Source: Romanomermis culicivorax
Taxonomy: Eukaryota; Nematoda; Enoplea; Mermithida; Mermithidae
Length of the DNA stretch: 64,000 nt
NCBI GenBank assembly: GCA_963922205.1
Contig: CAWUHX010000317.1
Coordinates: 124,001-188,000 of the forward strand
Direction of reading: 5' to 3'
Below are positions 32,429-45,337 of the stretch, in pieces. The notes under the pieces are model-generated. The model was not told the origin of the DNA, did no database searches, and saw only the letters and a list, made by a program, of their open reading frames with translations. Positions within the stretch are counted from its first letter, which is position 1. Each line of letters opens with the position of its first letter. Position numbers and translations under genes: made by a program.

Positions 32429-35383
32429 GTCGCATGACAACGATCTCAAAATGTTGTGACCTGAAGAGATTGCTCAATTAGCGAAGCTGAGCCGTAGTTG
32501 GCACCTTATCCGCGTACCTCAGTCGATTCTCATTCAACAAGTTCATTTCAACAGGTACTGCGATTTCGAGATTTTAACCGTAGTCTGTCTTCACGCTTGT
32601 AAACAATAAAACTGGAGAGAAAGTATGAAAGTATTATGTTATTATTTTATATCATATACTCCTACTTTTTCATTCGTCATACCCCGTGGCGCCCGTCTCA
32701 GCTTGGCGCCCATAATATACATAGGCGTCAAAGTAAGACTCGTCTTAGCTTGGCGTTCACCTAATTTTGGTGCTCATTGTAAAATGAATGTTTTGTATAT
32801 CTTACCTCGGCACCCATCTTATTTTGATGTACATCTCACAAACATCCTTCTGGGTCGGCCGATGATTGGGGGTCGTTTCCGCGGAAGGCACATTGTCACC
32901 AAAGGCCCGTTAGCGAGAAAGGCTTGGTCCCGAAAATTTTATAGGTTATACTGTTGTCGTATGTTTATACGTAGGGGGTTCATTGCCGCGAACGGCTCAG
33001 TTCGTTGCTCAGATAGAGATTAACATCACCGAAATCCATGTTTATGGTCAGAATGTCGGAAATTCGGGATTATTAAATTCCAAATAATCAGTTTTTTGTG
33101 TGTTGAGCAAAAAACATTTTTCGGATGTTTTTATATTTTATATTTTTTTTAACTTTTGGAGTTTTTAAATTTTTATTTTTATTTTTAACTTTTGGAGCCT
33201 CAATTAATATGTATTCTTTTGAAATCCATATAAAATAGGCACTTCCGGACCACCCACACCTGCAAAAATTTTATTGATGTGAATATGCATAAATAATTTG
33301 TGCAAGACTAATCTTTAATTTATCATTTTATTTGTTTTCTTTTTCATTTCAATTAAATATGTTTGTAACAAAAATCAATGCTTTGCATTTGCCTGTAAAA
33401 TTTTCGCGGTATCAAGCCTCTCACGGTATTGGGCCAGTTCGCGGTTGGGCCGTTCGCGGTATCAGGCCATACCCTGCATTTTGTTCTTCTAGTAGAGAGT
33501 TTCATCGGATAATTTAGAGTCATTCATCTCGTTCCATTTAAAACTAATTTATTGCAGCAAAGCTAAGAAATGCAAAGATATTGAAAAATTATCTTTGCAT
33601 AGTTATCGATTATGCAAATGACGAGTCATAATTCTACGCTTTTACGTATAGGTAAAGTAGTCGCCTTTGAATGACATGACATTTTTTCGATGGCTTTGGA
33701 AAGATCAATTCTCGAAAACAAAAAATCACTCATAACGGTGGCATTTCTTAGGCAAAAGTCATAATTTTTCTAACTTTCTCTTTCACTAATCACCGGTGTC
33801 CAAACAACAGTATATTCGACCACAGATCCTCGTCCGGCTATTCTTAACTTTGCATTTAAATGTTTGGGAAAAATATTTTTGTCTAACAATGATACTAACG
33901 AACTAATTCAAATCAGTGGAAAAGTACGCCTGCCTCGTTGCCTAGGCTGAAAGATTTGAATGCAATCGGAAACCAGGCAACATTTCGCAGACATTGCTCG
34001 TTACTTCAGAAACTGCATACACCACCTGGATGGGATGGCAGATGTTCCCACAGAAGATTCTCTTCCGTAAATCGGTTTTCCTTATCGATGTATCACAGTA
34101 GGATAATCTATAGTTACCAAGTATTCACATTTTTACTACCTTTTCTCGTACCAATGTGCCCTATACTCCATTTTTCCAAGTTAGCCTAGAAAAAAAGATG
34201 CGCATGCAATAATACAACCTGTGTAAGCGGCCTCTTTTTTCTCAGATTGACCGTAGGCATGGTCATCACCTACCTAGGGATTTCTTTCGATATTTTTGCA
34301 TTTTGAGACTCATTTGAAAATCCATAGTCTACAGGATGTGATAATTAAAGTCAGTGCTGATTGATTGATCCAACAACGTTTCCAGAGTCGAAAACGAAAG
34401 TTCATTATTTTCAGTTGAAATCTTACATCGACTTATTTTTTGATGACATGGGCGAGTTCTTCCATGACTATAATACGTTAGTTTTCTTGAGTCAGATTGA
34501 CTTTTTCGCAGTGATATAGAGTAGGTGGATCAATAGTAGACGAAACCGAGTTCGCCGTTGACAATCATGTAACATAGAATCGAATTGAGCAGATGCTTGG
34601 TGCATCCTGTTAGGAGTATGTTTCTGTTTCTATTTAGAACAGCAATCCGCTGTTCCCGTTCAAAAAGCGATGGAAGCATGATTTATTCTCGGAAAATCCG
34701 CAAAAATCTGAACAAATCACAGCTTTTCGAAAGTTGAATATCTTGACTTCACTGGTTATTTTTGTCTTTGTGATTGCCACTTTTTCAGGTTTATAGGAAT
34801 AAATTGATGTCAGTATAAACGAATGTGTCTATTTTCGTAAAATACCAGGAAACATGGATTATGATATATATCATCATCATGAGTTGGTTGAAATCAAGCG
34901 TTACTTGACATAAATCTGTTGACATCTCGATGACTTTCTGTTGAAAGAAAGACATATAACGTCAGTTTTCTGTATCCCGTAGATAGGATATTCAATTGAA
35001 TTGCCTTCGAATTCCAGAAAAGCGATACCCTACCACTTCCATCCGAAAAGCAAGATTGAGTTTTCATCCCTAAATGAGCTGTTTTGACAGTTTTTCATAA
35101 CATTTTTTTGAGGTAGGTTATCACAATATTCAGAGTCAGAGAGGAGTTGAATTAAACATGTCCCTGTTGAAAAAACAATGCTTCGCTGACAAATGATAAG
35201 GCGGTTTCAAGTAGCGGCTTCGTGAAAAATTTGTGCACTCTATTCATTTTCCAAATAGCCTCGGAATATATCAACGGAAATCCATAAGCAGGTCATGAAC
35301 ATGCACCACAAGCCAACATTTTCTTTTTTTAAATTTTTTGTCTTAACTGCTACAACAGTTAATCTGAGGAAAAAGGTGGCAGC
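32429..35383. other. Upstream region of the GPCR gene
   Basis: About 3 kb with no supported gene. A short TCGCGGTAT-containing repeat occurs at 33403-33465. 5' exons or a promoter of the GPCR could lie here, but I cannot place them. Confidence 0.4.
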
Positions 35384-35851
35384 ATGAGCAAGTTAATTAT
35401 AATTTACATGAACATCTTGTTTCTTCCCATGTCGTTCGAAAAAATAGACTATAGTCTGAATTACACAAATTCTTTTCCAGAATTTGCATGCTCAATACCC
35501 ATTATGATCAATGAAACTTTTATTTCGGACCTCAAGGAACAATCGTGCGAGTCTATCGAAACGATATATCCGGACTTGGTGGATTCTTGGTCGATCAGAT
35601 CCATATTCGCCTTCTTTTACGTTTTAGTATGGATTTTGGGATTGTCGGGCAATTTTTTGGTTTTATATTTGGCTTTGAAACCTAACAAGCAAAACAATGT
35701 TACCTTCACCGTTAGGACGGTGTTCATCGGGAGCTTGGCGTTTTCGGACGTCGTTATCGGACTATTTTCCTTGCCGGTCACAGCGGTCATGATTTTTACT
35801 CGAGTTTGGCCGTTTCCAGCCCTGGTCTGTTATTCCGTTGGCTTTGTGCAG
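35384..35851 (+). CDS. GPCR exon 1: N-terminus, TM1 and TM2 (NPY/NPF-type receptor)
   Basis: Exon 1 encodes residues 1-156 of a 403-residue class A (rhodopsin-family) peptide receptor. Residues 1-71 form the extracellular N-terminus with N-glycosylation sites NYT and NET. TM1 (about 72-98) holds the GN pair at N90. TM2 (about 109-135) has SLAFSDVV with the conserved Asp122. ECL1 has RVWPF, and Cys149 starts the TM3 disulfide. The exon ends after GTGCAG and GTGAAA begins the intron in phase 0. The assembled protein also has DRY, CxExWP in ECL2, WLPLN in TM6 and NPVIYGF in TM7. That combination is typical of NPY/neuropeptide F-like receptors. The ligand cannot be read from sequence. An upstream non-coding exon is possible. 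Confidence 0.9.
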
Positions 35852-36700
35852 GTGAAACGACAGTTGCACTTTTTTTACATTGTTACTTTTGTGGATACAT
35901 TTTTTGAAAATGCTTCTTGCTGTAAGACGTAGTCTGTATAAATTTAGGCGTTATGTGATTCCGGCCTTTCCGTTACTTGTGTATGTCCGTTAGGTCATTA
36001 GCAGCTTTTTGGCAAACCCGTGTTGAAGACAAAAGAGACGCGAGGAGAGAAAAGAAAAGGAGAAATGCCATGCTCCCTGAACCACGACGGTTGACTGACT
36101 TGTTTGCTATAACGAGAATTTTCCTGAACGTAAACTGTATACTGCAACATTGATACGTTTGCTCAAATTCAATCGTTCTCTGCCATGTCTCATACCCGAC
36201 TATAGCCTATCGATTTCCAAATGAGCCTCGGAAAGCGAAATAATCTGAGGAAATCGGCGAGCAGACAATAAATCTGCATCGTATGCTGAAATTTATTTTT
36301 CTCAATTTGCTCGCAGCAGAAAAAAGGTATCCGTATATGCAGTTTGTTTATTATTCGCATGAAAATTTTCCTCTGTGCTCCGAAGCTCATTTCGAAAAAC
36401 TGATTTAGGCAATGTGGTCATTGACTGTAAAGTTCATTTTTATTTTGACGTCAAATTGTGCATTACATGATGGTCAAAAAGCTATATCCTGAGGGTAGCC
36501 TCTGCGCACGGTCGATTAAACATTTTTAAACATTAATTTTGAGTCGACAACCTTATGGCTGTAAACAATAGTATTCAAGAAATCTTGATTAGTCTAAAAA
36601 TATCCACTTAGGTGCTTGTATGAGTTTCAATGCCTCCTTCAATCTGCAGAGTGATTTAATATTTAAGAAAGTGATACGAAAATCGACACCTTTTTCACAG

Positions 36701-36914
36701 GCTAGCGGCGTCTTCATATCCAGTTTCACTTTGACCATGATAGCCATCGATCGTTACATATTGATACTTCATCCGACGACCGGTATTGTCACTTACGATC
36801 GAGCTCGCTTCATGGTTGGCTTCGTTTGGCTCCTTGGCTATTTTTTGGCTTCGCCTTTAGCATTCAATGTGAAAATCGAATCCTATATCGGTGTTTGCGG
36901 TGCCTTCTGTGAAG
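36701..36914 (+). CDS. GPCR exon 2: TM3, TM4 and start of ECL2
   Basis: It starts after TTTTTCACAG in phase 0 and covers residues 157-227 plus one base. TM3 reads FTLTMIAIDRYILILHP, with the DRY motif at 173-175 that couples the receptor to G protein. TM4 contains the conserved Trp in GFVWLLGYFLASP. ECL2 brings Cys222 or Cys226 for the disulfide to Cys149. The donor is GAAG-GTGAGAAG. Intron 1 is 849 bp. Confidence 0.92.
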
Positions 36915-38410
36915 GTGAGAAGTACGATTTGATAGTGCGTCAAGTCATCCACTATGTCAATTCAGCCCACGAACTGATTCATGTAACCGTTTTTCCGCAT
37001 TGAGTGTCGATCGCGTCACTTTGTTGTGTCGGCCCAACTGCGTCTTTTCAGCAATTGAGCCGAATATTAAAAATACAGAGAGAATAAAATCAAAAAACTC
37101 AGACGGAAGAGTAAGCGTCTGAGCCAATCATCAATTCCGTTTTTAGGAAACTATGAAAATTACTACAGGATTACACATCATACATGCAGGACATATAAAC
37201 CAATTGTACGTAGTGAGTGATATTTTTAGATTATCATTCTTTGTCCGGCGACGTACTGTGCATGCTGTTTTTTCTTGGAATTTCGTCACTGCATCTGCCT
37301 AATTTCTCAAAAATACAACTGAAAAAATAATTATTTCATTGATGAACAGTGGCTGGAAAGTCCCAGCGGTTGAATCAACACCCCATGTAAAGGGGAAATA
37401 CTGAATCAAGACAGGTGGCTGAAATGATACAGTGACTGAAAGAAACAGTTGCTAAATCTAACAGGCCGTTATTTTTAATTTTCTGCACTGATCTGTTTCT
37501 CTTACGTTCTACAAGATTTTATGTCTCATGATTTTCAGAAAATCCTCCCTGCTTTGACTTGTGTTTGTGTAAATATCCAAGCGTGCCTTCCTGCTTTTTT
37601 GAAACATCGTAGCATTATCCATCCCGAGCTAGATCCTTTTCATGAAGTCTGTTTTTCTTGAAATTCTCTGAATAATAAACATTTTAGTAAGAGAATCCTG
37701 GAATTACTGTAAGTGGCCATTACCGTAGTTTCACTGGTTTTCGTCCTAACCTCATTTGATACATCAGTTTTCCAGCCACTTTTCATCAATTTTCATTCTT
37801 TTCTCTTTATTTCTATTGTTTTTATCATACTTCGACTTTCTTGTCTTATCATTTCTTTCCATCTTGCCAAATATTTTTATGTCTAAAACTTCCTAAAAAC
37901 GATCTTCTTAATTCTACTATTTCATCATCATATTTTCTTAATCATCATCATCCAGCTTTTTCTTTCACTATTCTATCTAGCCGCCTCTGTCCCAACTTAC
38001 TAGCTTTCAGTGCACCACGTGACTATTTTTTATGTACCTTTTGCATATATAAGCCGCGTTTCTTATTCATTTTTCAGTCGGTTTCACTTTTCCATTTTCC
38101 TTCCATTTTCCTTCCCTTTTCCCATTTCTCCGACCGACCATTGTCTTCGCTTTCCTTATCCCATCTGTCCGCCTATACTTTCTGCAGTTTCAAATATTTT
38201 CTGCTCGTTTTACGTCATTATTCTTTTGCGTATTCTATTGTCTTCAAATATTTCGTCTATAAAAATATTCTGTATGTTTTACATATTTCCATCCTCAATA
38301 AATTAGAAACCCCGAGTCGGTCCAATCATCTTTTGGGTTCATGGGAAACATAGAAACGTCCATTCCCACCAATATATAACTTAGAATAGTTCATTCTTAT
38401 CATTTATCGA
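36915..38410. other. GPCR intron 2, 5' part
   Basis: Intronic DNA without repeats I can match. 37790-38260 is strongly pyrimidine-rich on the plus strand, which produces a long but non-protein-like open frame. Confidence 0.5.
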
Positions 38411-38861
38411 ATCATAGGTGGCGCAGTAGCGTCAACTTATAATATACTTGCCCCCCTAAAGTTTGATCAACCCCCCTCTAGTGCAAAACCGGTTATAGAT
38501 AGAGACATGAGGTTTTTTGCATAATATCCGCCAAATGGGCAAACATCGGTGTGGCAAAGGATATTGGGGCTCTATGATCAAATGGTGCCCAGTGGGGCGC
38601 CAAAAACATGCAAAAAAACTGCCTTTTTAGGACCCCCAGTTTCAGCAAGTTCCTCAATGGGTATGTATCCCTGAACCTTGATACTTTTACCCGTGTATCT
38701 ATCAAGTGTCCTCTCGAAACGCTGTTTTTATTTTTTGAAAATATTGATTTGGTCAAATCATACGAATGACCGAATTTCGAGAAAATCCCCTTCGTTTGGG
38801 TTTAAAAAAATCATTTTTTTGGTGAAACAGATGTAGTGTTACACGCAGGATAATCTGATAA

Positions 38862-39200
38862 AGGGCCTGCTATACTCCGCCGTACGGCACCGTGCGGTGC
38901 TGTACGCCGGGGCCACTGTACGGCACGTAAGTAAAGCAGCTACTTATCATGCGCCGTACGGCGCCGTCCATCCAGGCCTTCTATCCGCTGTTAGATTATC
39001 GACTCGATCGAGATATATTAAAGCATTGCTGCCGCGCCGTATGAAAAATTTTGACATCGTCAAAACTGCCATTAGGCGCCGTACTGTGCCGTACAGCGTG
39101 AAGTATAGCAGCCACTCATTAGGCGCCGTACGGCGCGTGCGGCAAAGTATACCAGCTCAATGCGCCGTACGGCACCGTACGGCGAAGTATAGCAGGCCCT
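38862..39200. mobile_element. MITE with GC-rich palindromic arms, AGGGCCTGCTATACT family
   Basis: The ends AGGGCCTGCTATACTCCGCC and the inverse of GGCGAAGTATAGCAGGCCCT are perfect inverted repeats apart from one base. The body is full of GCCGTACGGC palindromes, which could form hairpins. 339 bp, non-coding, inserted between two blocks of the detached Polinton end. Confidence 0.85.
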
Positions 39201-39965
39201 GACAAAGCTATTTCCGTGGTCTTTTAGAGGAAGGAGTTTTCGATTATTGGGAATTCAATGGATGCGGTCACTTTGCACAAAAAATAATCCCGGGTGTAAA
39301 CAAGCGTATTACCGTGATTTTTTGGTTGCAGGAGTTTTCAACCGCTGGGAATTCGATGGATGCGGTCACTTTACACAAAAAAATATCCTGGGTGTAAGCA
39401 AGCGTGTTTTTTTAATTTTTGGTAGACGGGGTTTTCGACCACGGGGTATTCAATGAATGCGGTCACTTTACACAGAAATATTATCTCGGCTGTGAACAAG
39501 CGTATTTTTGTGATTTTTTAGTAGAAGGGGTTTTCGACTGCGGGAAATTCAACGGATGTGGTCGCTTGACACAAAAGAATTACCCCGGGTGTAAACAAGC
39601 GTATTGCCGTGATTTTTTGGTGGAAGAGATTTTCGACCGCGGGGAATTCAACGGATGCGCTCAATTTATACAAAAAAAGTATTCCGGGTGTAGACATGCA
39701 TACTTTCGTGATTTTTTGGTGGAAGAAGTTTTCAACTGCGGGGAATTCAATGGATGCGGTCACTTTACTCAAAAAATTATGCCGCGTGTAAACAACCGTA
39801 TTTTCGTGATTTCTTGGTCAAAGAGGTTTTCGACTGCAAGGATTTCAATGGATGCGGTCACTTTACACAAAAAATTATCCTTTGTGCAAACAAAGGTATT
39901 TCTGCAATATTTCGGGTTGAAGGGTTCTTAACCATGGGGAATTCAATCGATATGGTCACTTAACA
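39201..39965. repeat. Tandem array of about 120-bp units
   Basis: Six to seven units with TTTTCGACC(A/G)(C/T)GGGGAATTCAA, TGGATGCGGTCACTTTACAC and GGGTGTAAACAAGCGTATT follow each other head to tail. The same unit occurs at 13200-13592. Open frames across it are by-products of the array. Confidence 0.9.
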
Positions 39966-39999
39966 CCCTCTCTACAATGTGTTCTAAGTACTATGCAGT

Positions 40000-40255
40000 C
40001 AGGCCCGTATTTAGAGGGGGAAGGGGGGAAATTCCCCCCCTAATTTTTTTACATTTAAAATTTTCAACAATATCACTGTACTAAATTAAATTATTATATT
40101 TACATACTTTTCGTCAAACAAAGAATTTAGTTACTAATCCAAGCACACATAATTAAACTGAAAATAAGTCGTCTTTGCTTTTCTTTTTATTCAGTAAATT
40201 CTAAAAAAGTTTTGGAAAATTCCTCCCTTTTTTAAAAATCCTGAATGCGGGTATG
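40000..40255. mobile_element. hAT-type MITE with 8-bp target duplication
   Basis: TATGCAGT at 39992-39999 is repeated exactly at 40256-40263, and the uninterrupted sequence is seen at about 14404. Terminal repeats are CAGGCCCGTATTTAG and, inverted, CATACCCGCATTCAG. The ends resemble the hAT element at 53226 (CAGGGCCGTA), so it is probably a non-autonomous derivative. 256 bp. Confidence 0.9.
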
Positions 40256-40560
40256 TATGCAGTTTACACATCTTTCAGTTCTACCGAAAGGGAGAATTCA
40301 TAGCCCTAAGATTTTTATTGTTTCTTTGATGTGAAGATAACGAAATTTTAAACTTCACTATGCTTCTATGAAGGTTTTTATGCATGGTTGAGGCCCACTA
40401 AAAAGAGGTGGACTAGTTTATTAGAAAATGCCTCGATGGGGCAGAAAAAAGAAGAATATACTTGCTTGCAAGGATTGAACAAGATTTTTGAGAACCTGAG
40501 TTAAAGTTTGAAAAATCCACTGTTGTAATATCTGATTTTGATTTTTTCTCATTAAAAAAT

Positions 40561-43500
40561 TTTTCATGTCAGTGGAAAGTGTATTCTGCAGCTGAGTGCA
40601 TCAACACACTTATTAAACATTGATGCGCGTAGGGTGGATGGAGTAAACCCTTCCATGGAGACTCTGGATACACCCGGCTGGCCTTGGGAAAAACTCAATT
40701 GGCTACTCCTGGACTTTTTCAAAACTGAAAACACATTAAAAATAGGTTTTTTCACAAGGAATTGGTAAAAATTGAAATTTTGTTGGAAAACCTATTTTTT
40801 GCTTTTTAACTCTCCCTCTCGAAAATTCTTCCCATGCATCTCTACTATACTTTCAACCATACATGCGCAGCTCTGAAATTTGGGGGATGAGTGGTTACAA
40901 AAGGGTGGATCCTGGTTTTTTGAGACAAAAATCCCGAAAAGTTTACTCAAATTTTTTTTCATACAAAAAAGACGTCCAATTTCAAAACTCTGGGTCCCCA
41001 ATATGTGACTGTATGGTTGAAAGTGGTCGGTTTTGTATGTTTTAATAATTCAAAAAGTAATAATTCACAATAATTTACAACAAATTTATTCTGTAAGCAC
41101 AGTAAAAATCGTCCTTCCGATTTAGATGAGAAAAATGTAATGCTGATAAATGAGAATATTTTAAGACTATGAGTAGATAGGAGTCGATCCGATCGTTGTT
41201 GGCCGTAGGGCAAGTTCCCTGGCACTTCAAAAAGACAAAGTTACAGTGTTGTAGAGATCGTTTCTACGTTTTAAAAATGGTTCCGAAATCACTGCTCGTA
41301 GGAAGCAGCTAAATGTAAACTTAGAATTGGAGTAAGAATGAGAATCTCCTCGATCCTCGTGTTGACTATCCATATGGACGAAGTCATGGAACCAATCAAA
41401 TTAGGTCAGTCTTGGACCGTCCCTTCAGTGCACAAGTGCCATATTGTGCGATTTATTGTAACTTGTCAAGTGTGAGCAGGCATAGCTCAGTTTTTTTGTG
41501 TAATGGGCGTTTGTATGAGTTTTGGTAAGATAAAGAGATAGGGCCTTGTTTGCACAAGGCCCATATTGAATGGATTTTTGTAATTGTTATGTATTGTATA
41601 GACTTTTGATGTTTCTCGGAATGACGACTAACAAGGGGGAAAGTGAAGGAATGACAGGAACAAATAAAGAATCAGTTACATATTTGATGAATGAAGAAAG
41701 ATGCAGTATCATGGTTAGAGCTTCATCACACGACAAAAATTTCGTACCCGGGTACCCGTTTATTCATTACCCGGGTACCCGGGTACCCGAATTACCTGGG
41801 TATACCCCGGTACATGTTAAAATGAGTTGTAATGTTAATGTACATATATAATATTAGACAGATACACTGTGAAAATAGAATGATGCATTACACACACTCC
41901 GTAGTCCCTACTACATAATATTTTTCAACACTTGTGTTGAAACACTGGTTGTGTTGTTGTATACAATAGGCTGCATAGGTAGGTATATTGCAAATATAAT
42001 GCTATGTAGAGATGATGATTGAAACACATCATCGACGCACCTATGCTGCAAAATACTACACATCACATCACGATAGCTCAATATTATTGATGAGACAAAG
42101 CAAAATTTGCATACCTTCAGGGTTTTTTTGACCTACGAGTCACAAGCCAAGTGGCTTGTTGACCTTAAATTTTACAAGCCATTCCAAATTTTTGCAAGCC
42201 AATTTTATAATATCAGTATACGTGAATAAATTCCAATGCTAGGTTTTTTTTTAAAGAAATGTATATATTGAGTATCACGGCAATCGATCAAAAAAGATAT
42301 GTTATTCAACATTTATTCAGTAACATTTTAGAGCCGTTAATTCATTAAAATTCAGGAAACATTTGAAATTTTTGAGTTTGATCGAAGTCTAATCTACAAG
42401 CATTGTGGAAGAAATTTTCCAGCAAACTATCCAAGAACATAATGACTTTGAATTACATGAGAAATCGACGGTTAAGTCGTCTATGATGACAAGTGAGGGC
42501 TCAAAAAAGCTATTAATCTTTCCTGCCTGAAACGCCTTTTTTTTGGGTATTGACATTCTGCGATACTGGAAAATCAATTTTCCAACCACTTGTTTGAAGA
42601 ATTAGTTTCGAATTTTCTGTTCAAAGGTCGTAATTTCTGGAATTTCATGTTTGAAAAATTTTAAAATCATTAATTTATTCACACACTCTAATGAACTTGG
42701 CCAAATAGATATGAGCAAGAAGAGTAGAAGTTTCCGAAAACTACTTCCATGAAGCTTTTGGATTGATTTTACGTTGAGAAAGGAATAATCACTTCAAAAA
42801 GTTTACAGACTTGACGTATTGATCTTTCGCAAAAAATGTGTCAAGGGAAAAATGTGAATCTTCATTAAATATCAAGATGAAATATTGAAGATTACCAATT
42901 AAAACATGAGATAATACGTTTAAGATGATTAAAACTATTAAAGATTAAATGATAAATGAAGGTAGACATATTAGAAGCAGCGTCTGAGCTAGGAAATAAA
43001 TAATAATGCTTATTTAAGTTATAAGCGGTGCGAAGCGCCGGAAAATTTTGAGACGACCTTCTAAAAAATCCTTCATCATCTTCTCAATCATTGCTGGGGT
43101 AGTCAAATCTGCTGGGGTTCAAAATCCCCATAACCCCCCCCCACGTTCATGTATGGCTAAGATCCTGATTCAATTGATTTGCTTTGGAAAATTGAAATCT
43201 CAAAATCCAGCGCATGGCGCCGCAGCGCCGGTCATTTGCTTACCTTTTTCTGCGCAGTGTACATCAATGTCTTCGAAAAATAGGTAATACAGTTGTTAGC
43301 TTGATAGTCGGCAAACTCTTCAAAACTGAATAGTGTCTGAAATAATTTTGATTATATGGTTCAGGTTTTTCTCTCGAAAAGCATATATGGATACTAGATG
43401 TGGTGTCAAATTGCGATTTTATCCAAACTAATGGCTGAGTTCTTGGCGAGTCAAACATGAAAACTTATCAAATGTAAAAATGTCATTTTCCAAAATTTTA

Positions 43501-43744
43501 TTACATGTTGGATAGGGATGGGATGGGTGTTATATTTGAAAATTTGAGGCTTTGGTTTGCTGATCCCGCGAGGATGAGGCGAATAACAAATTAATAATTA
43601 ATTTTAGATGCTGCAGAGCATTCAAAAACACACCGCTAGAACTGAACTACGGTAAACCGGCCGGTCCAGTTCAATAAGCTACGATGGTAAGAACATGTCT
43701 ATCAGTGGGTGTGATTGGCAAAAGTATGTAAACAGACTTTAAGA
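40561..43744. other. GPCR intron 2, middle part
   Basis: No supported gene. 41738-41812 is a small cluster of GGGTACCC palindromes. A segment at 40600-40690 resembles 54890-55010 at low level. 43090-43150 resembles 50285-50390, with CTGCTGGGG motifs. Confidence 0.4.
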
Positions 43745-43900
43745 CGCAAAGAACTACACTACAACACGGGTACCTGGATCCGGATCCACGAAGATTCGCT
43801 CCAGTTTCTAGATCCAGATCCGATCCGGATCCGATCATTGGAATTTACTGAGATCCGGATCTGGATCCAACGCTGTCGAAGATTTAGATCCTGTCATTTT
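43745..43900. repeat. GATCCGGATC-rich cluster
   Basis: GGATCCGGATCC and variants (AGATCCGGATCTGG) occur at least five times in about 130 bp. Isolated related motifs are at 19705-19765 and 44680-44700. Possibly a simple-repeat remnant. Confidence 0.7.
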
Positions 43901-44737
43901 GGGAACTATATTCACTTGAGTTCGCATTAATTTCTTTTAATTTTCAAACCAACAATGGTCAAATTATACATCATGGACAGTAATTTTTCAAGTGTATCGC
44001 AATTAGGACGATTTCTGGTAGGACTGTAAATGTGGATTTTGATTAGTTTTGTCTGTTAAAAACAGTTTATATCATAACTCTTGATTTTATTGACTTTACG
44101 GATGTCATTTTATTTCTTGACTAAAAAACTATCCAAAGCAAGCTTTTTTCTGCTCAGCGCACATTTCTTGGCCGTGTGAAAAAATTCTCCATGGTGCATT
44201 TGGTATGATATAGAAGGTAGAATTCTCAAAAATTTCCGGCTTTTCGCCTTGGCAATCGCTATTACCTATGACATTCAGTGCAATTAAGCTGAAAAATGGC
44301 CAAAAATAGCGTAGTTTTATTCCTGTACTCTCTGATTGTTTCCACAAGCCTATTATGTCTTACCTCATATTGAAGTGAGTAAAAATGTACACTTTCTATG
44401 GAAATGCAGTGAAAAATGGAAATTTTCTCTTGCCATGAATATCAAATCATTCATTTTTCGCACAATGTTTCTCCACTCATTTAACACCATCGTTTTCGTA
44501 TTTTGTATTTGTTTGTATTTATTTGGAACAGGAAAAACTGGTTCGGTGCGAAATTTCTCCGTTTATTTCTGCATATGGTGCTGATAGAAGCTCATGAAAA
44601 AGGCTAGTCTAAAGATTTGAGCTCTTGCTTCAATTTGCTTTTCATTTCATTTCCCGATCCGACGATTGCAGTTTGTTAGATACGGATCCGGATCCGATGA
44701 AGCAATTTTTTAAAGATGGAACTCAAAATCCAAAAAA

Positions 44738-45062
44738 CAGCTGTATCAACCGTTTGAAGGCCACATTTAAATACTGGCGTTTAAAAATATTTATGAAAAA
44801 TTGTCAAAATCGACCGACATGAATGATGATTTGAAGCCAAAATGTGCAATAAATGGGCGTTTAATTTACAAATGCTAAAATTATTCAAAGGGTTTTTATC
44901 ATGTAGTTATGAATTTTTGCCTGCAGTTAGGCACATGGATGGTACATGTTATGGTCAAGTAGGGTTCGATTTTACACGACCAATCCCGAGTTGTAAAATT
45001 TAAAGTGAAAATCTCTCAAGAATGAAAGTTTAATTTCTTTAATTTCATCACACGTTGCAATG
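44738..45062. repeat. Direct repeat flanking a MITE, copy 1
   Basis: AACCGTTTGAA, GACATGAATGAT, ACATGTTATGGT and AGTAGGGTTCGATTT recur in the same order at 45338-45680. The MITE at 45071-45323 lies exactly between the copies. Confidence 0.8.
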
Positions 45063-45070
45063 GAACTATA

Positions 45071-45323
45071 AAGGGTCATTTATACTTGCTTTTTCTGACG
45101 GAACAGAATGGAATGGAATGCGATCGCCACAAGTTACCGAACGAATCATAAATTTTCGTAACGTTCGGTTCGGTTGGAGGTTGCTGTCGATCATTTTTGT
45201 CCTTTCCAGTTGCATTGCAGTTGTCCTTTCCGACTGAAAGTGGATTTTCAGGCTGAACGTTTCAAGCTTTTGGCGATCCGTTCCGTTCCGCTCCGTCGAA
45301 AAAGGCAAGTGTAAATGACCCTT
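45071..45323. mobile_element. MITE, AAGGGTCATTTATACTTGC family, copy 2
   Basis: Inverted ends AAGGGTCATTTATACTTGC and GCAAGTGTAAATGACCCTT. Inner blocks are rich in TTCCGTTCCG-type units. Same family as 20660-20876, in the opposite orientation. Confidence 0.85.
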
Positions 45324-45337
45324 AACTCCAGATAACC

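Larger units (their letters stand above)
38411..40560 (+). mobile_element. Detached right end of a Polinton A-type element in GPCR intron 2
   Basis: The order of blocks copies 12659-14700: the ATCATAGGTGG repeat (38411-38860), the tandem array (39201-39965), then about 350 bp matching the inner TIR around 14290-14700, including GTATTTCTGCA and AGAAAATGCC. Two MITEs (38862-39200 and 40000-40255) interrupt it. No Polinton coding DNA is left, so it is a solo end or deletion product in the same orientation as the Polinton A right end. Confidence 0.75.

Noticed and set aside
37841..38353. 170-residue plus-strand frame in GPCR intron 2
   Set aside because: It results from a pyrimidine-rich tract (Phe/Ser/Leu bias), overlaps a second similar frame and has no domain.
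39247..39963. Chain of open frames with repeated FDCGKFNGCG-type peptide, up to 170 residues
   Set aside because: The peptide repeat mirrors the 120-bp DNA tandem units, and the reverse strand gives an equally repetitive frame; no sign of protein selection.
41738..41812. GGGTACCC cluster as regulatory or CRISPR-like array
   Set aside because: Units are too short and irregular and there are no spacers; best read as a simple palindromic repeat.
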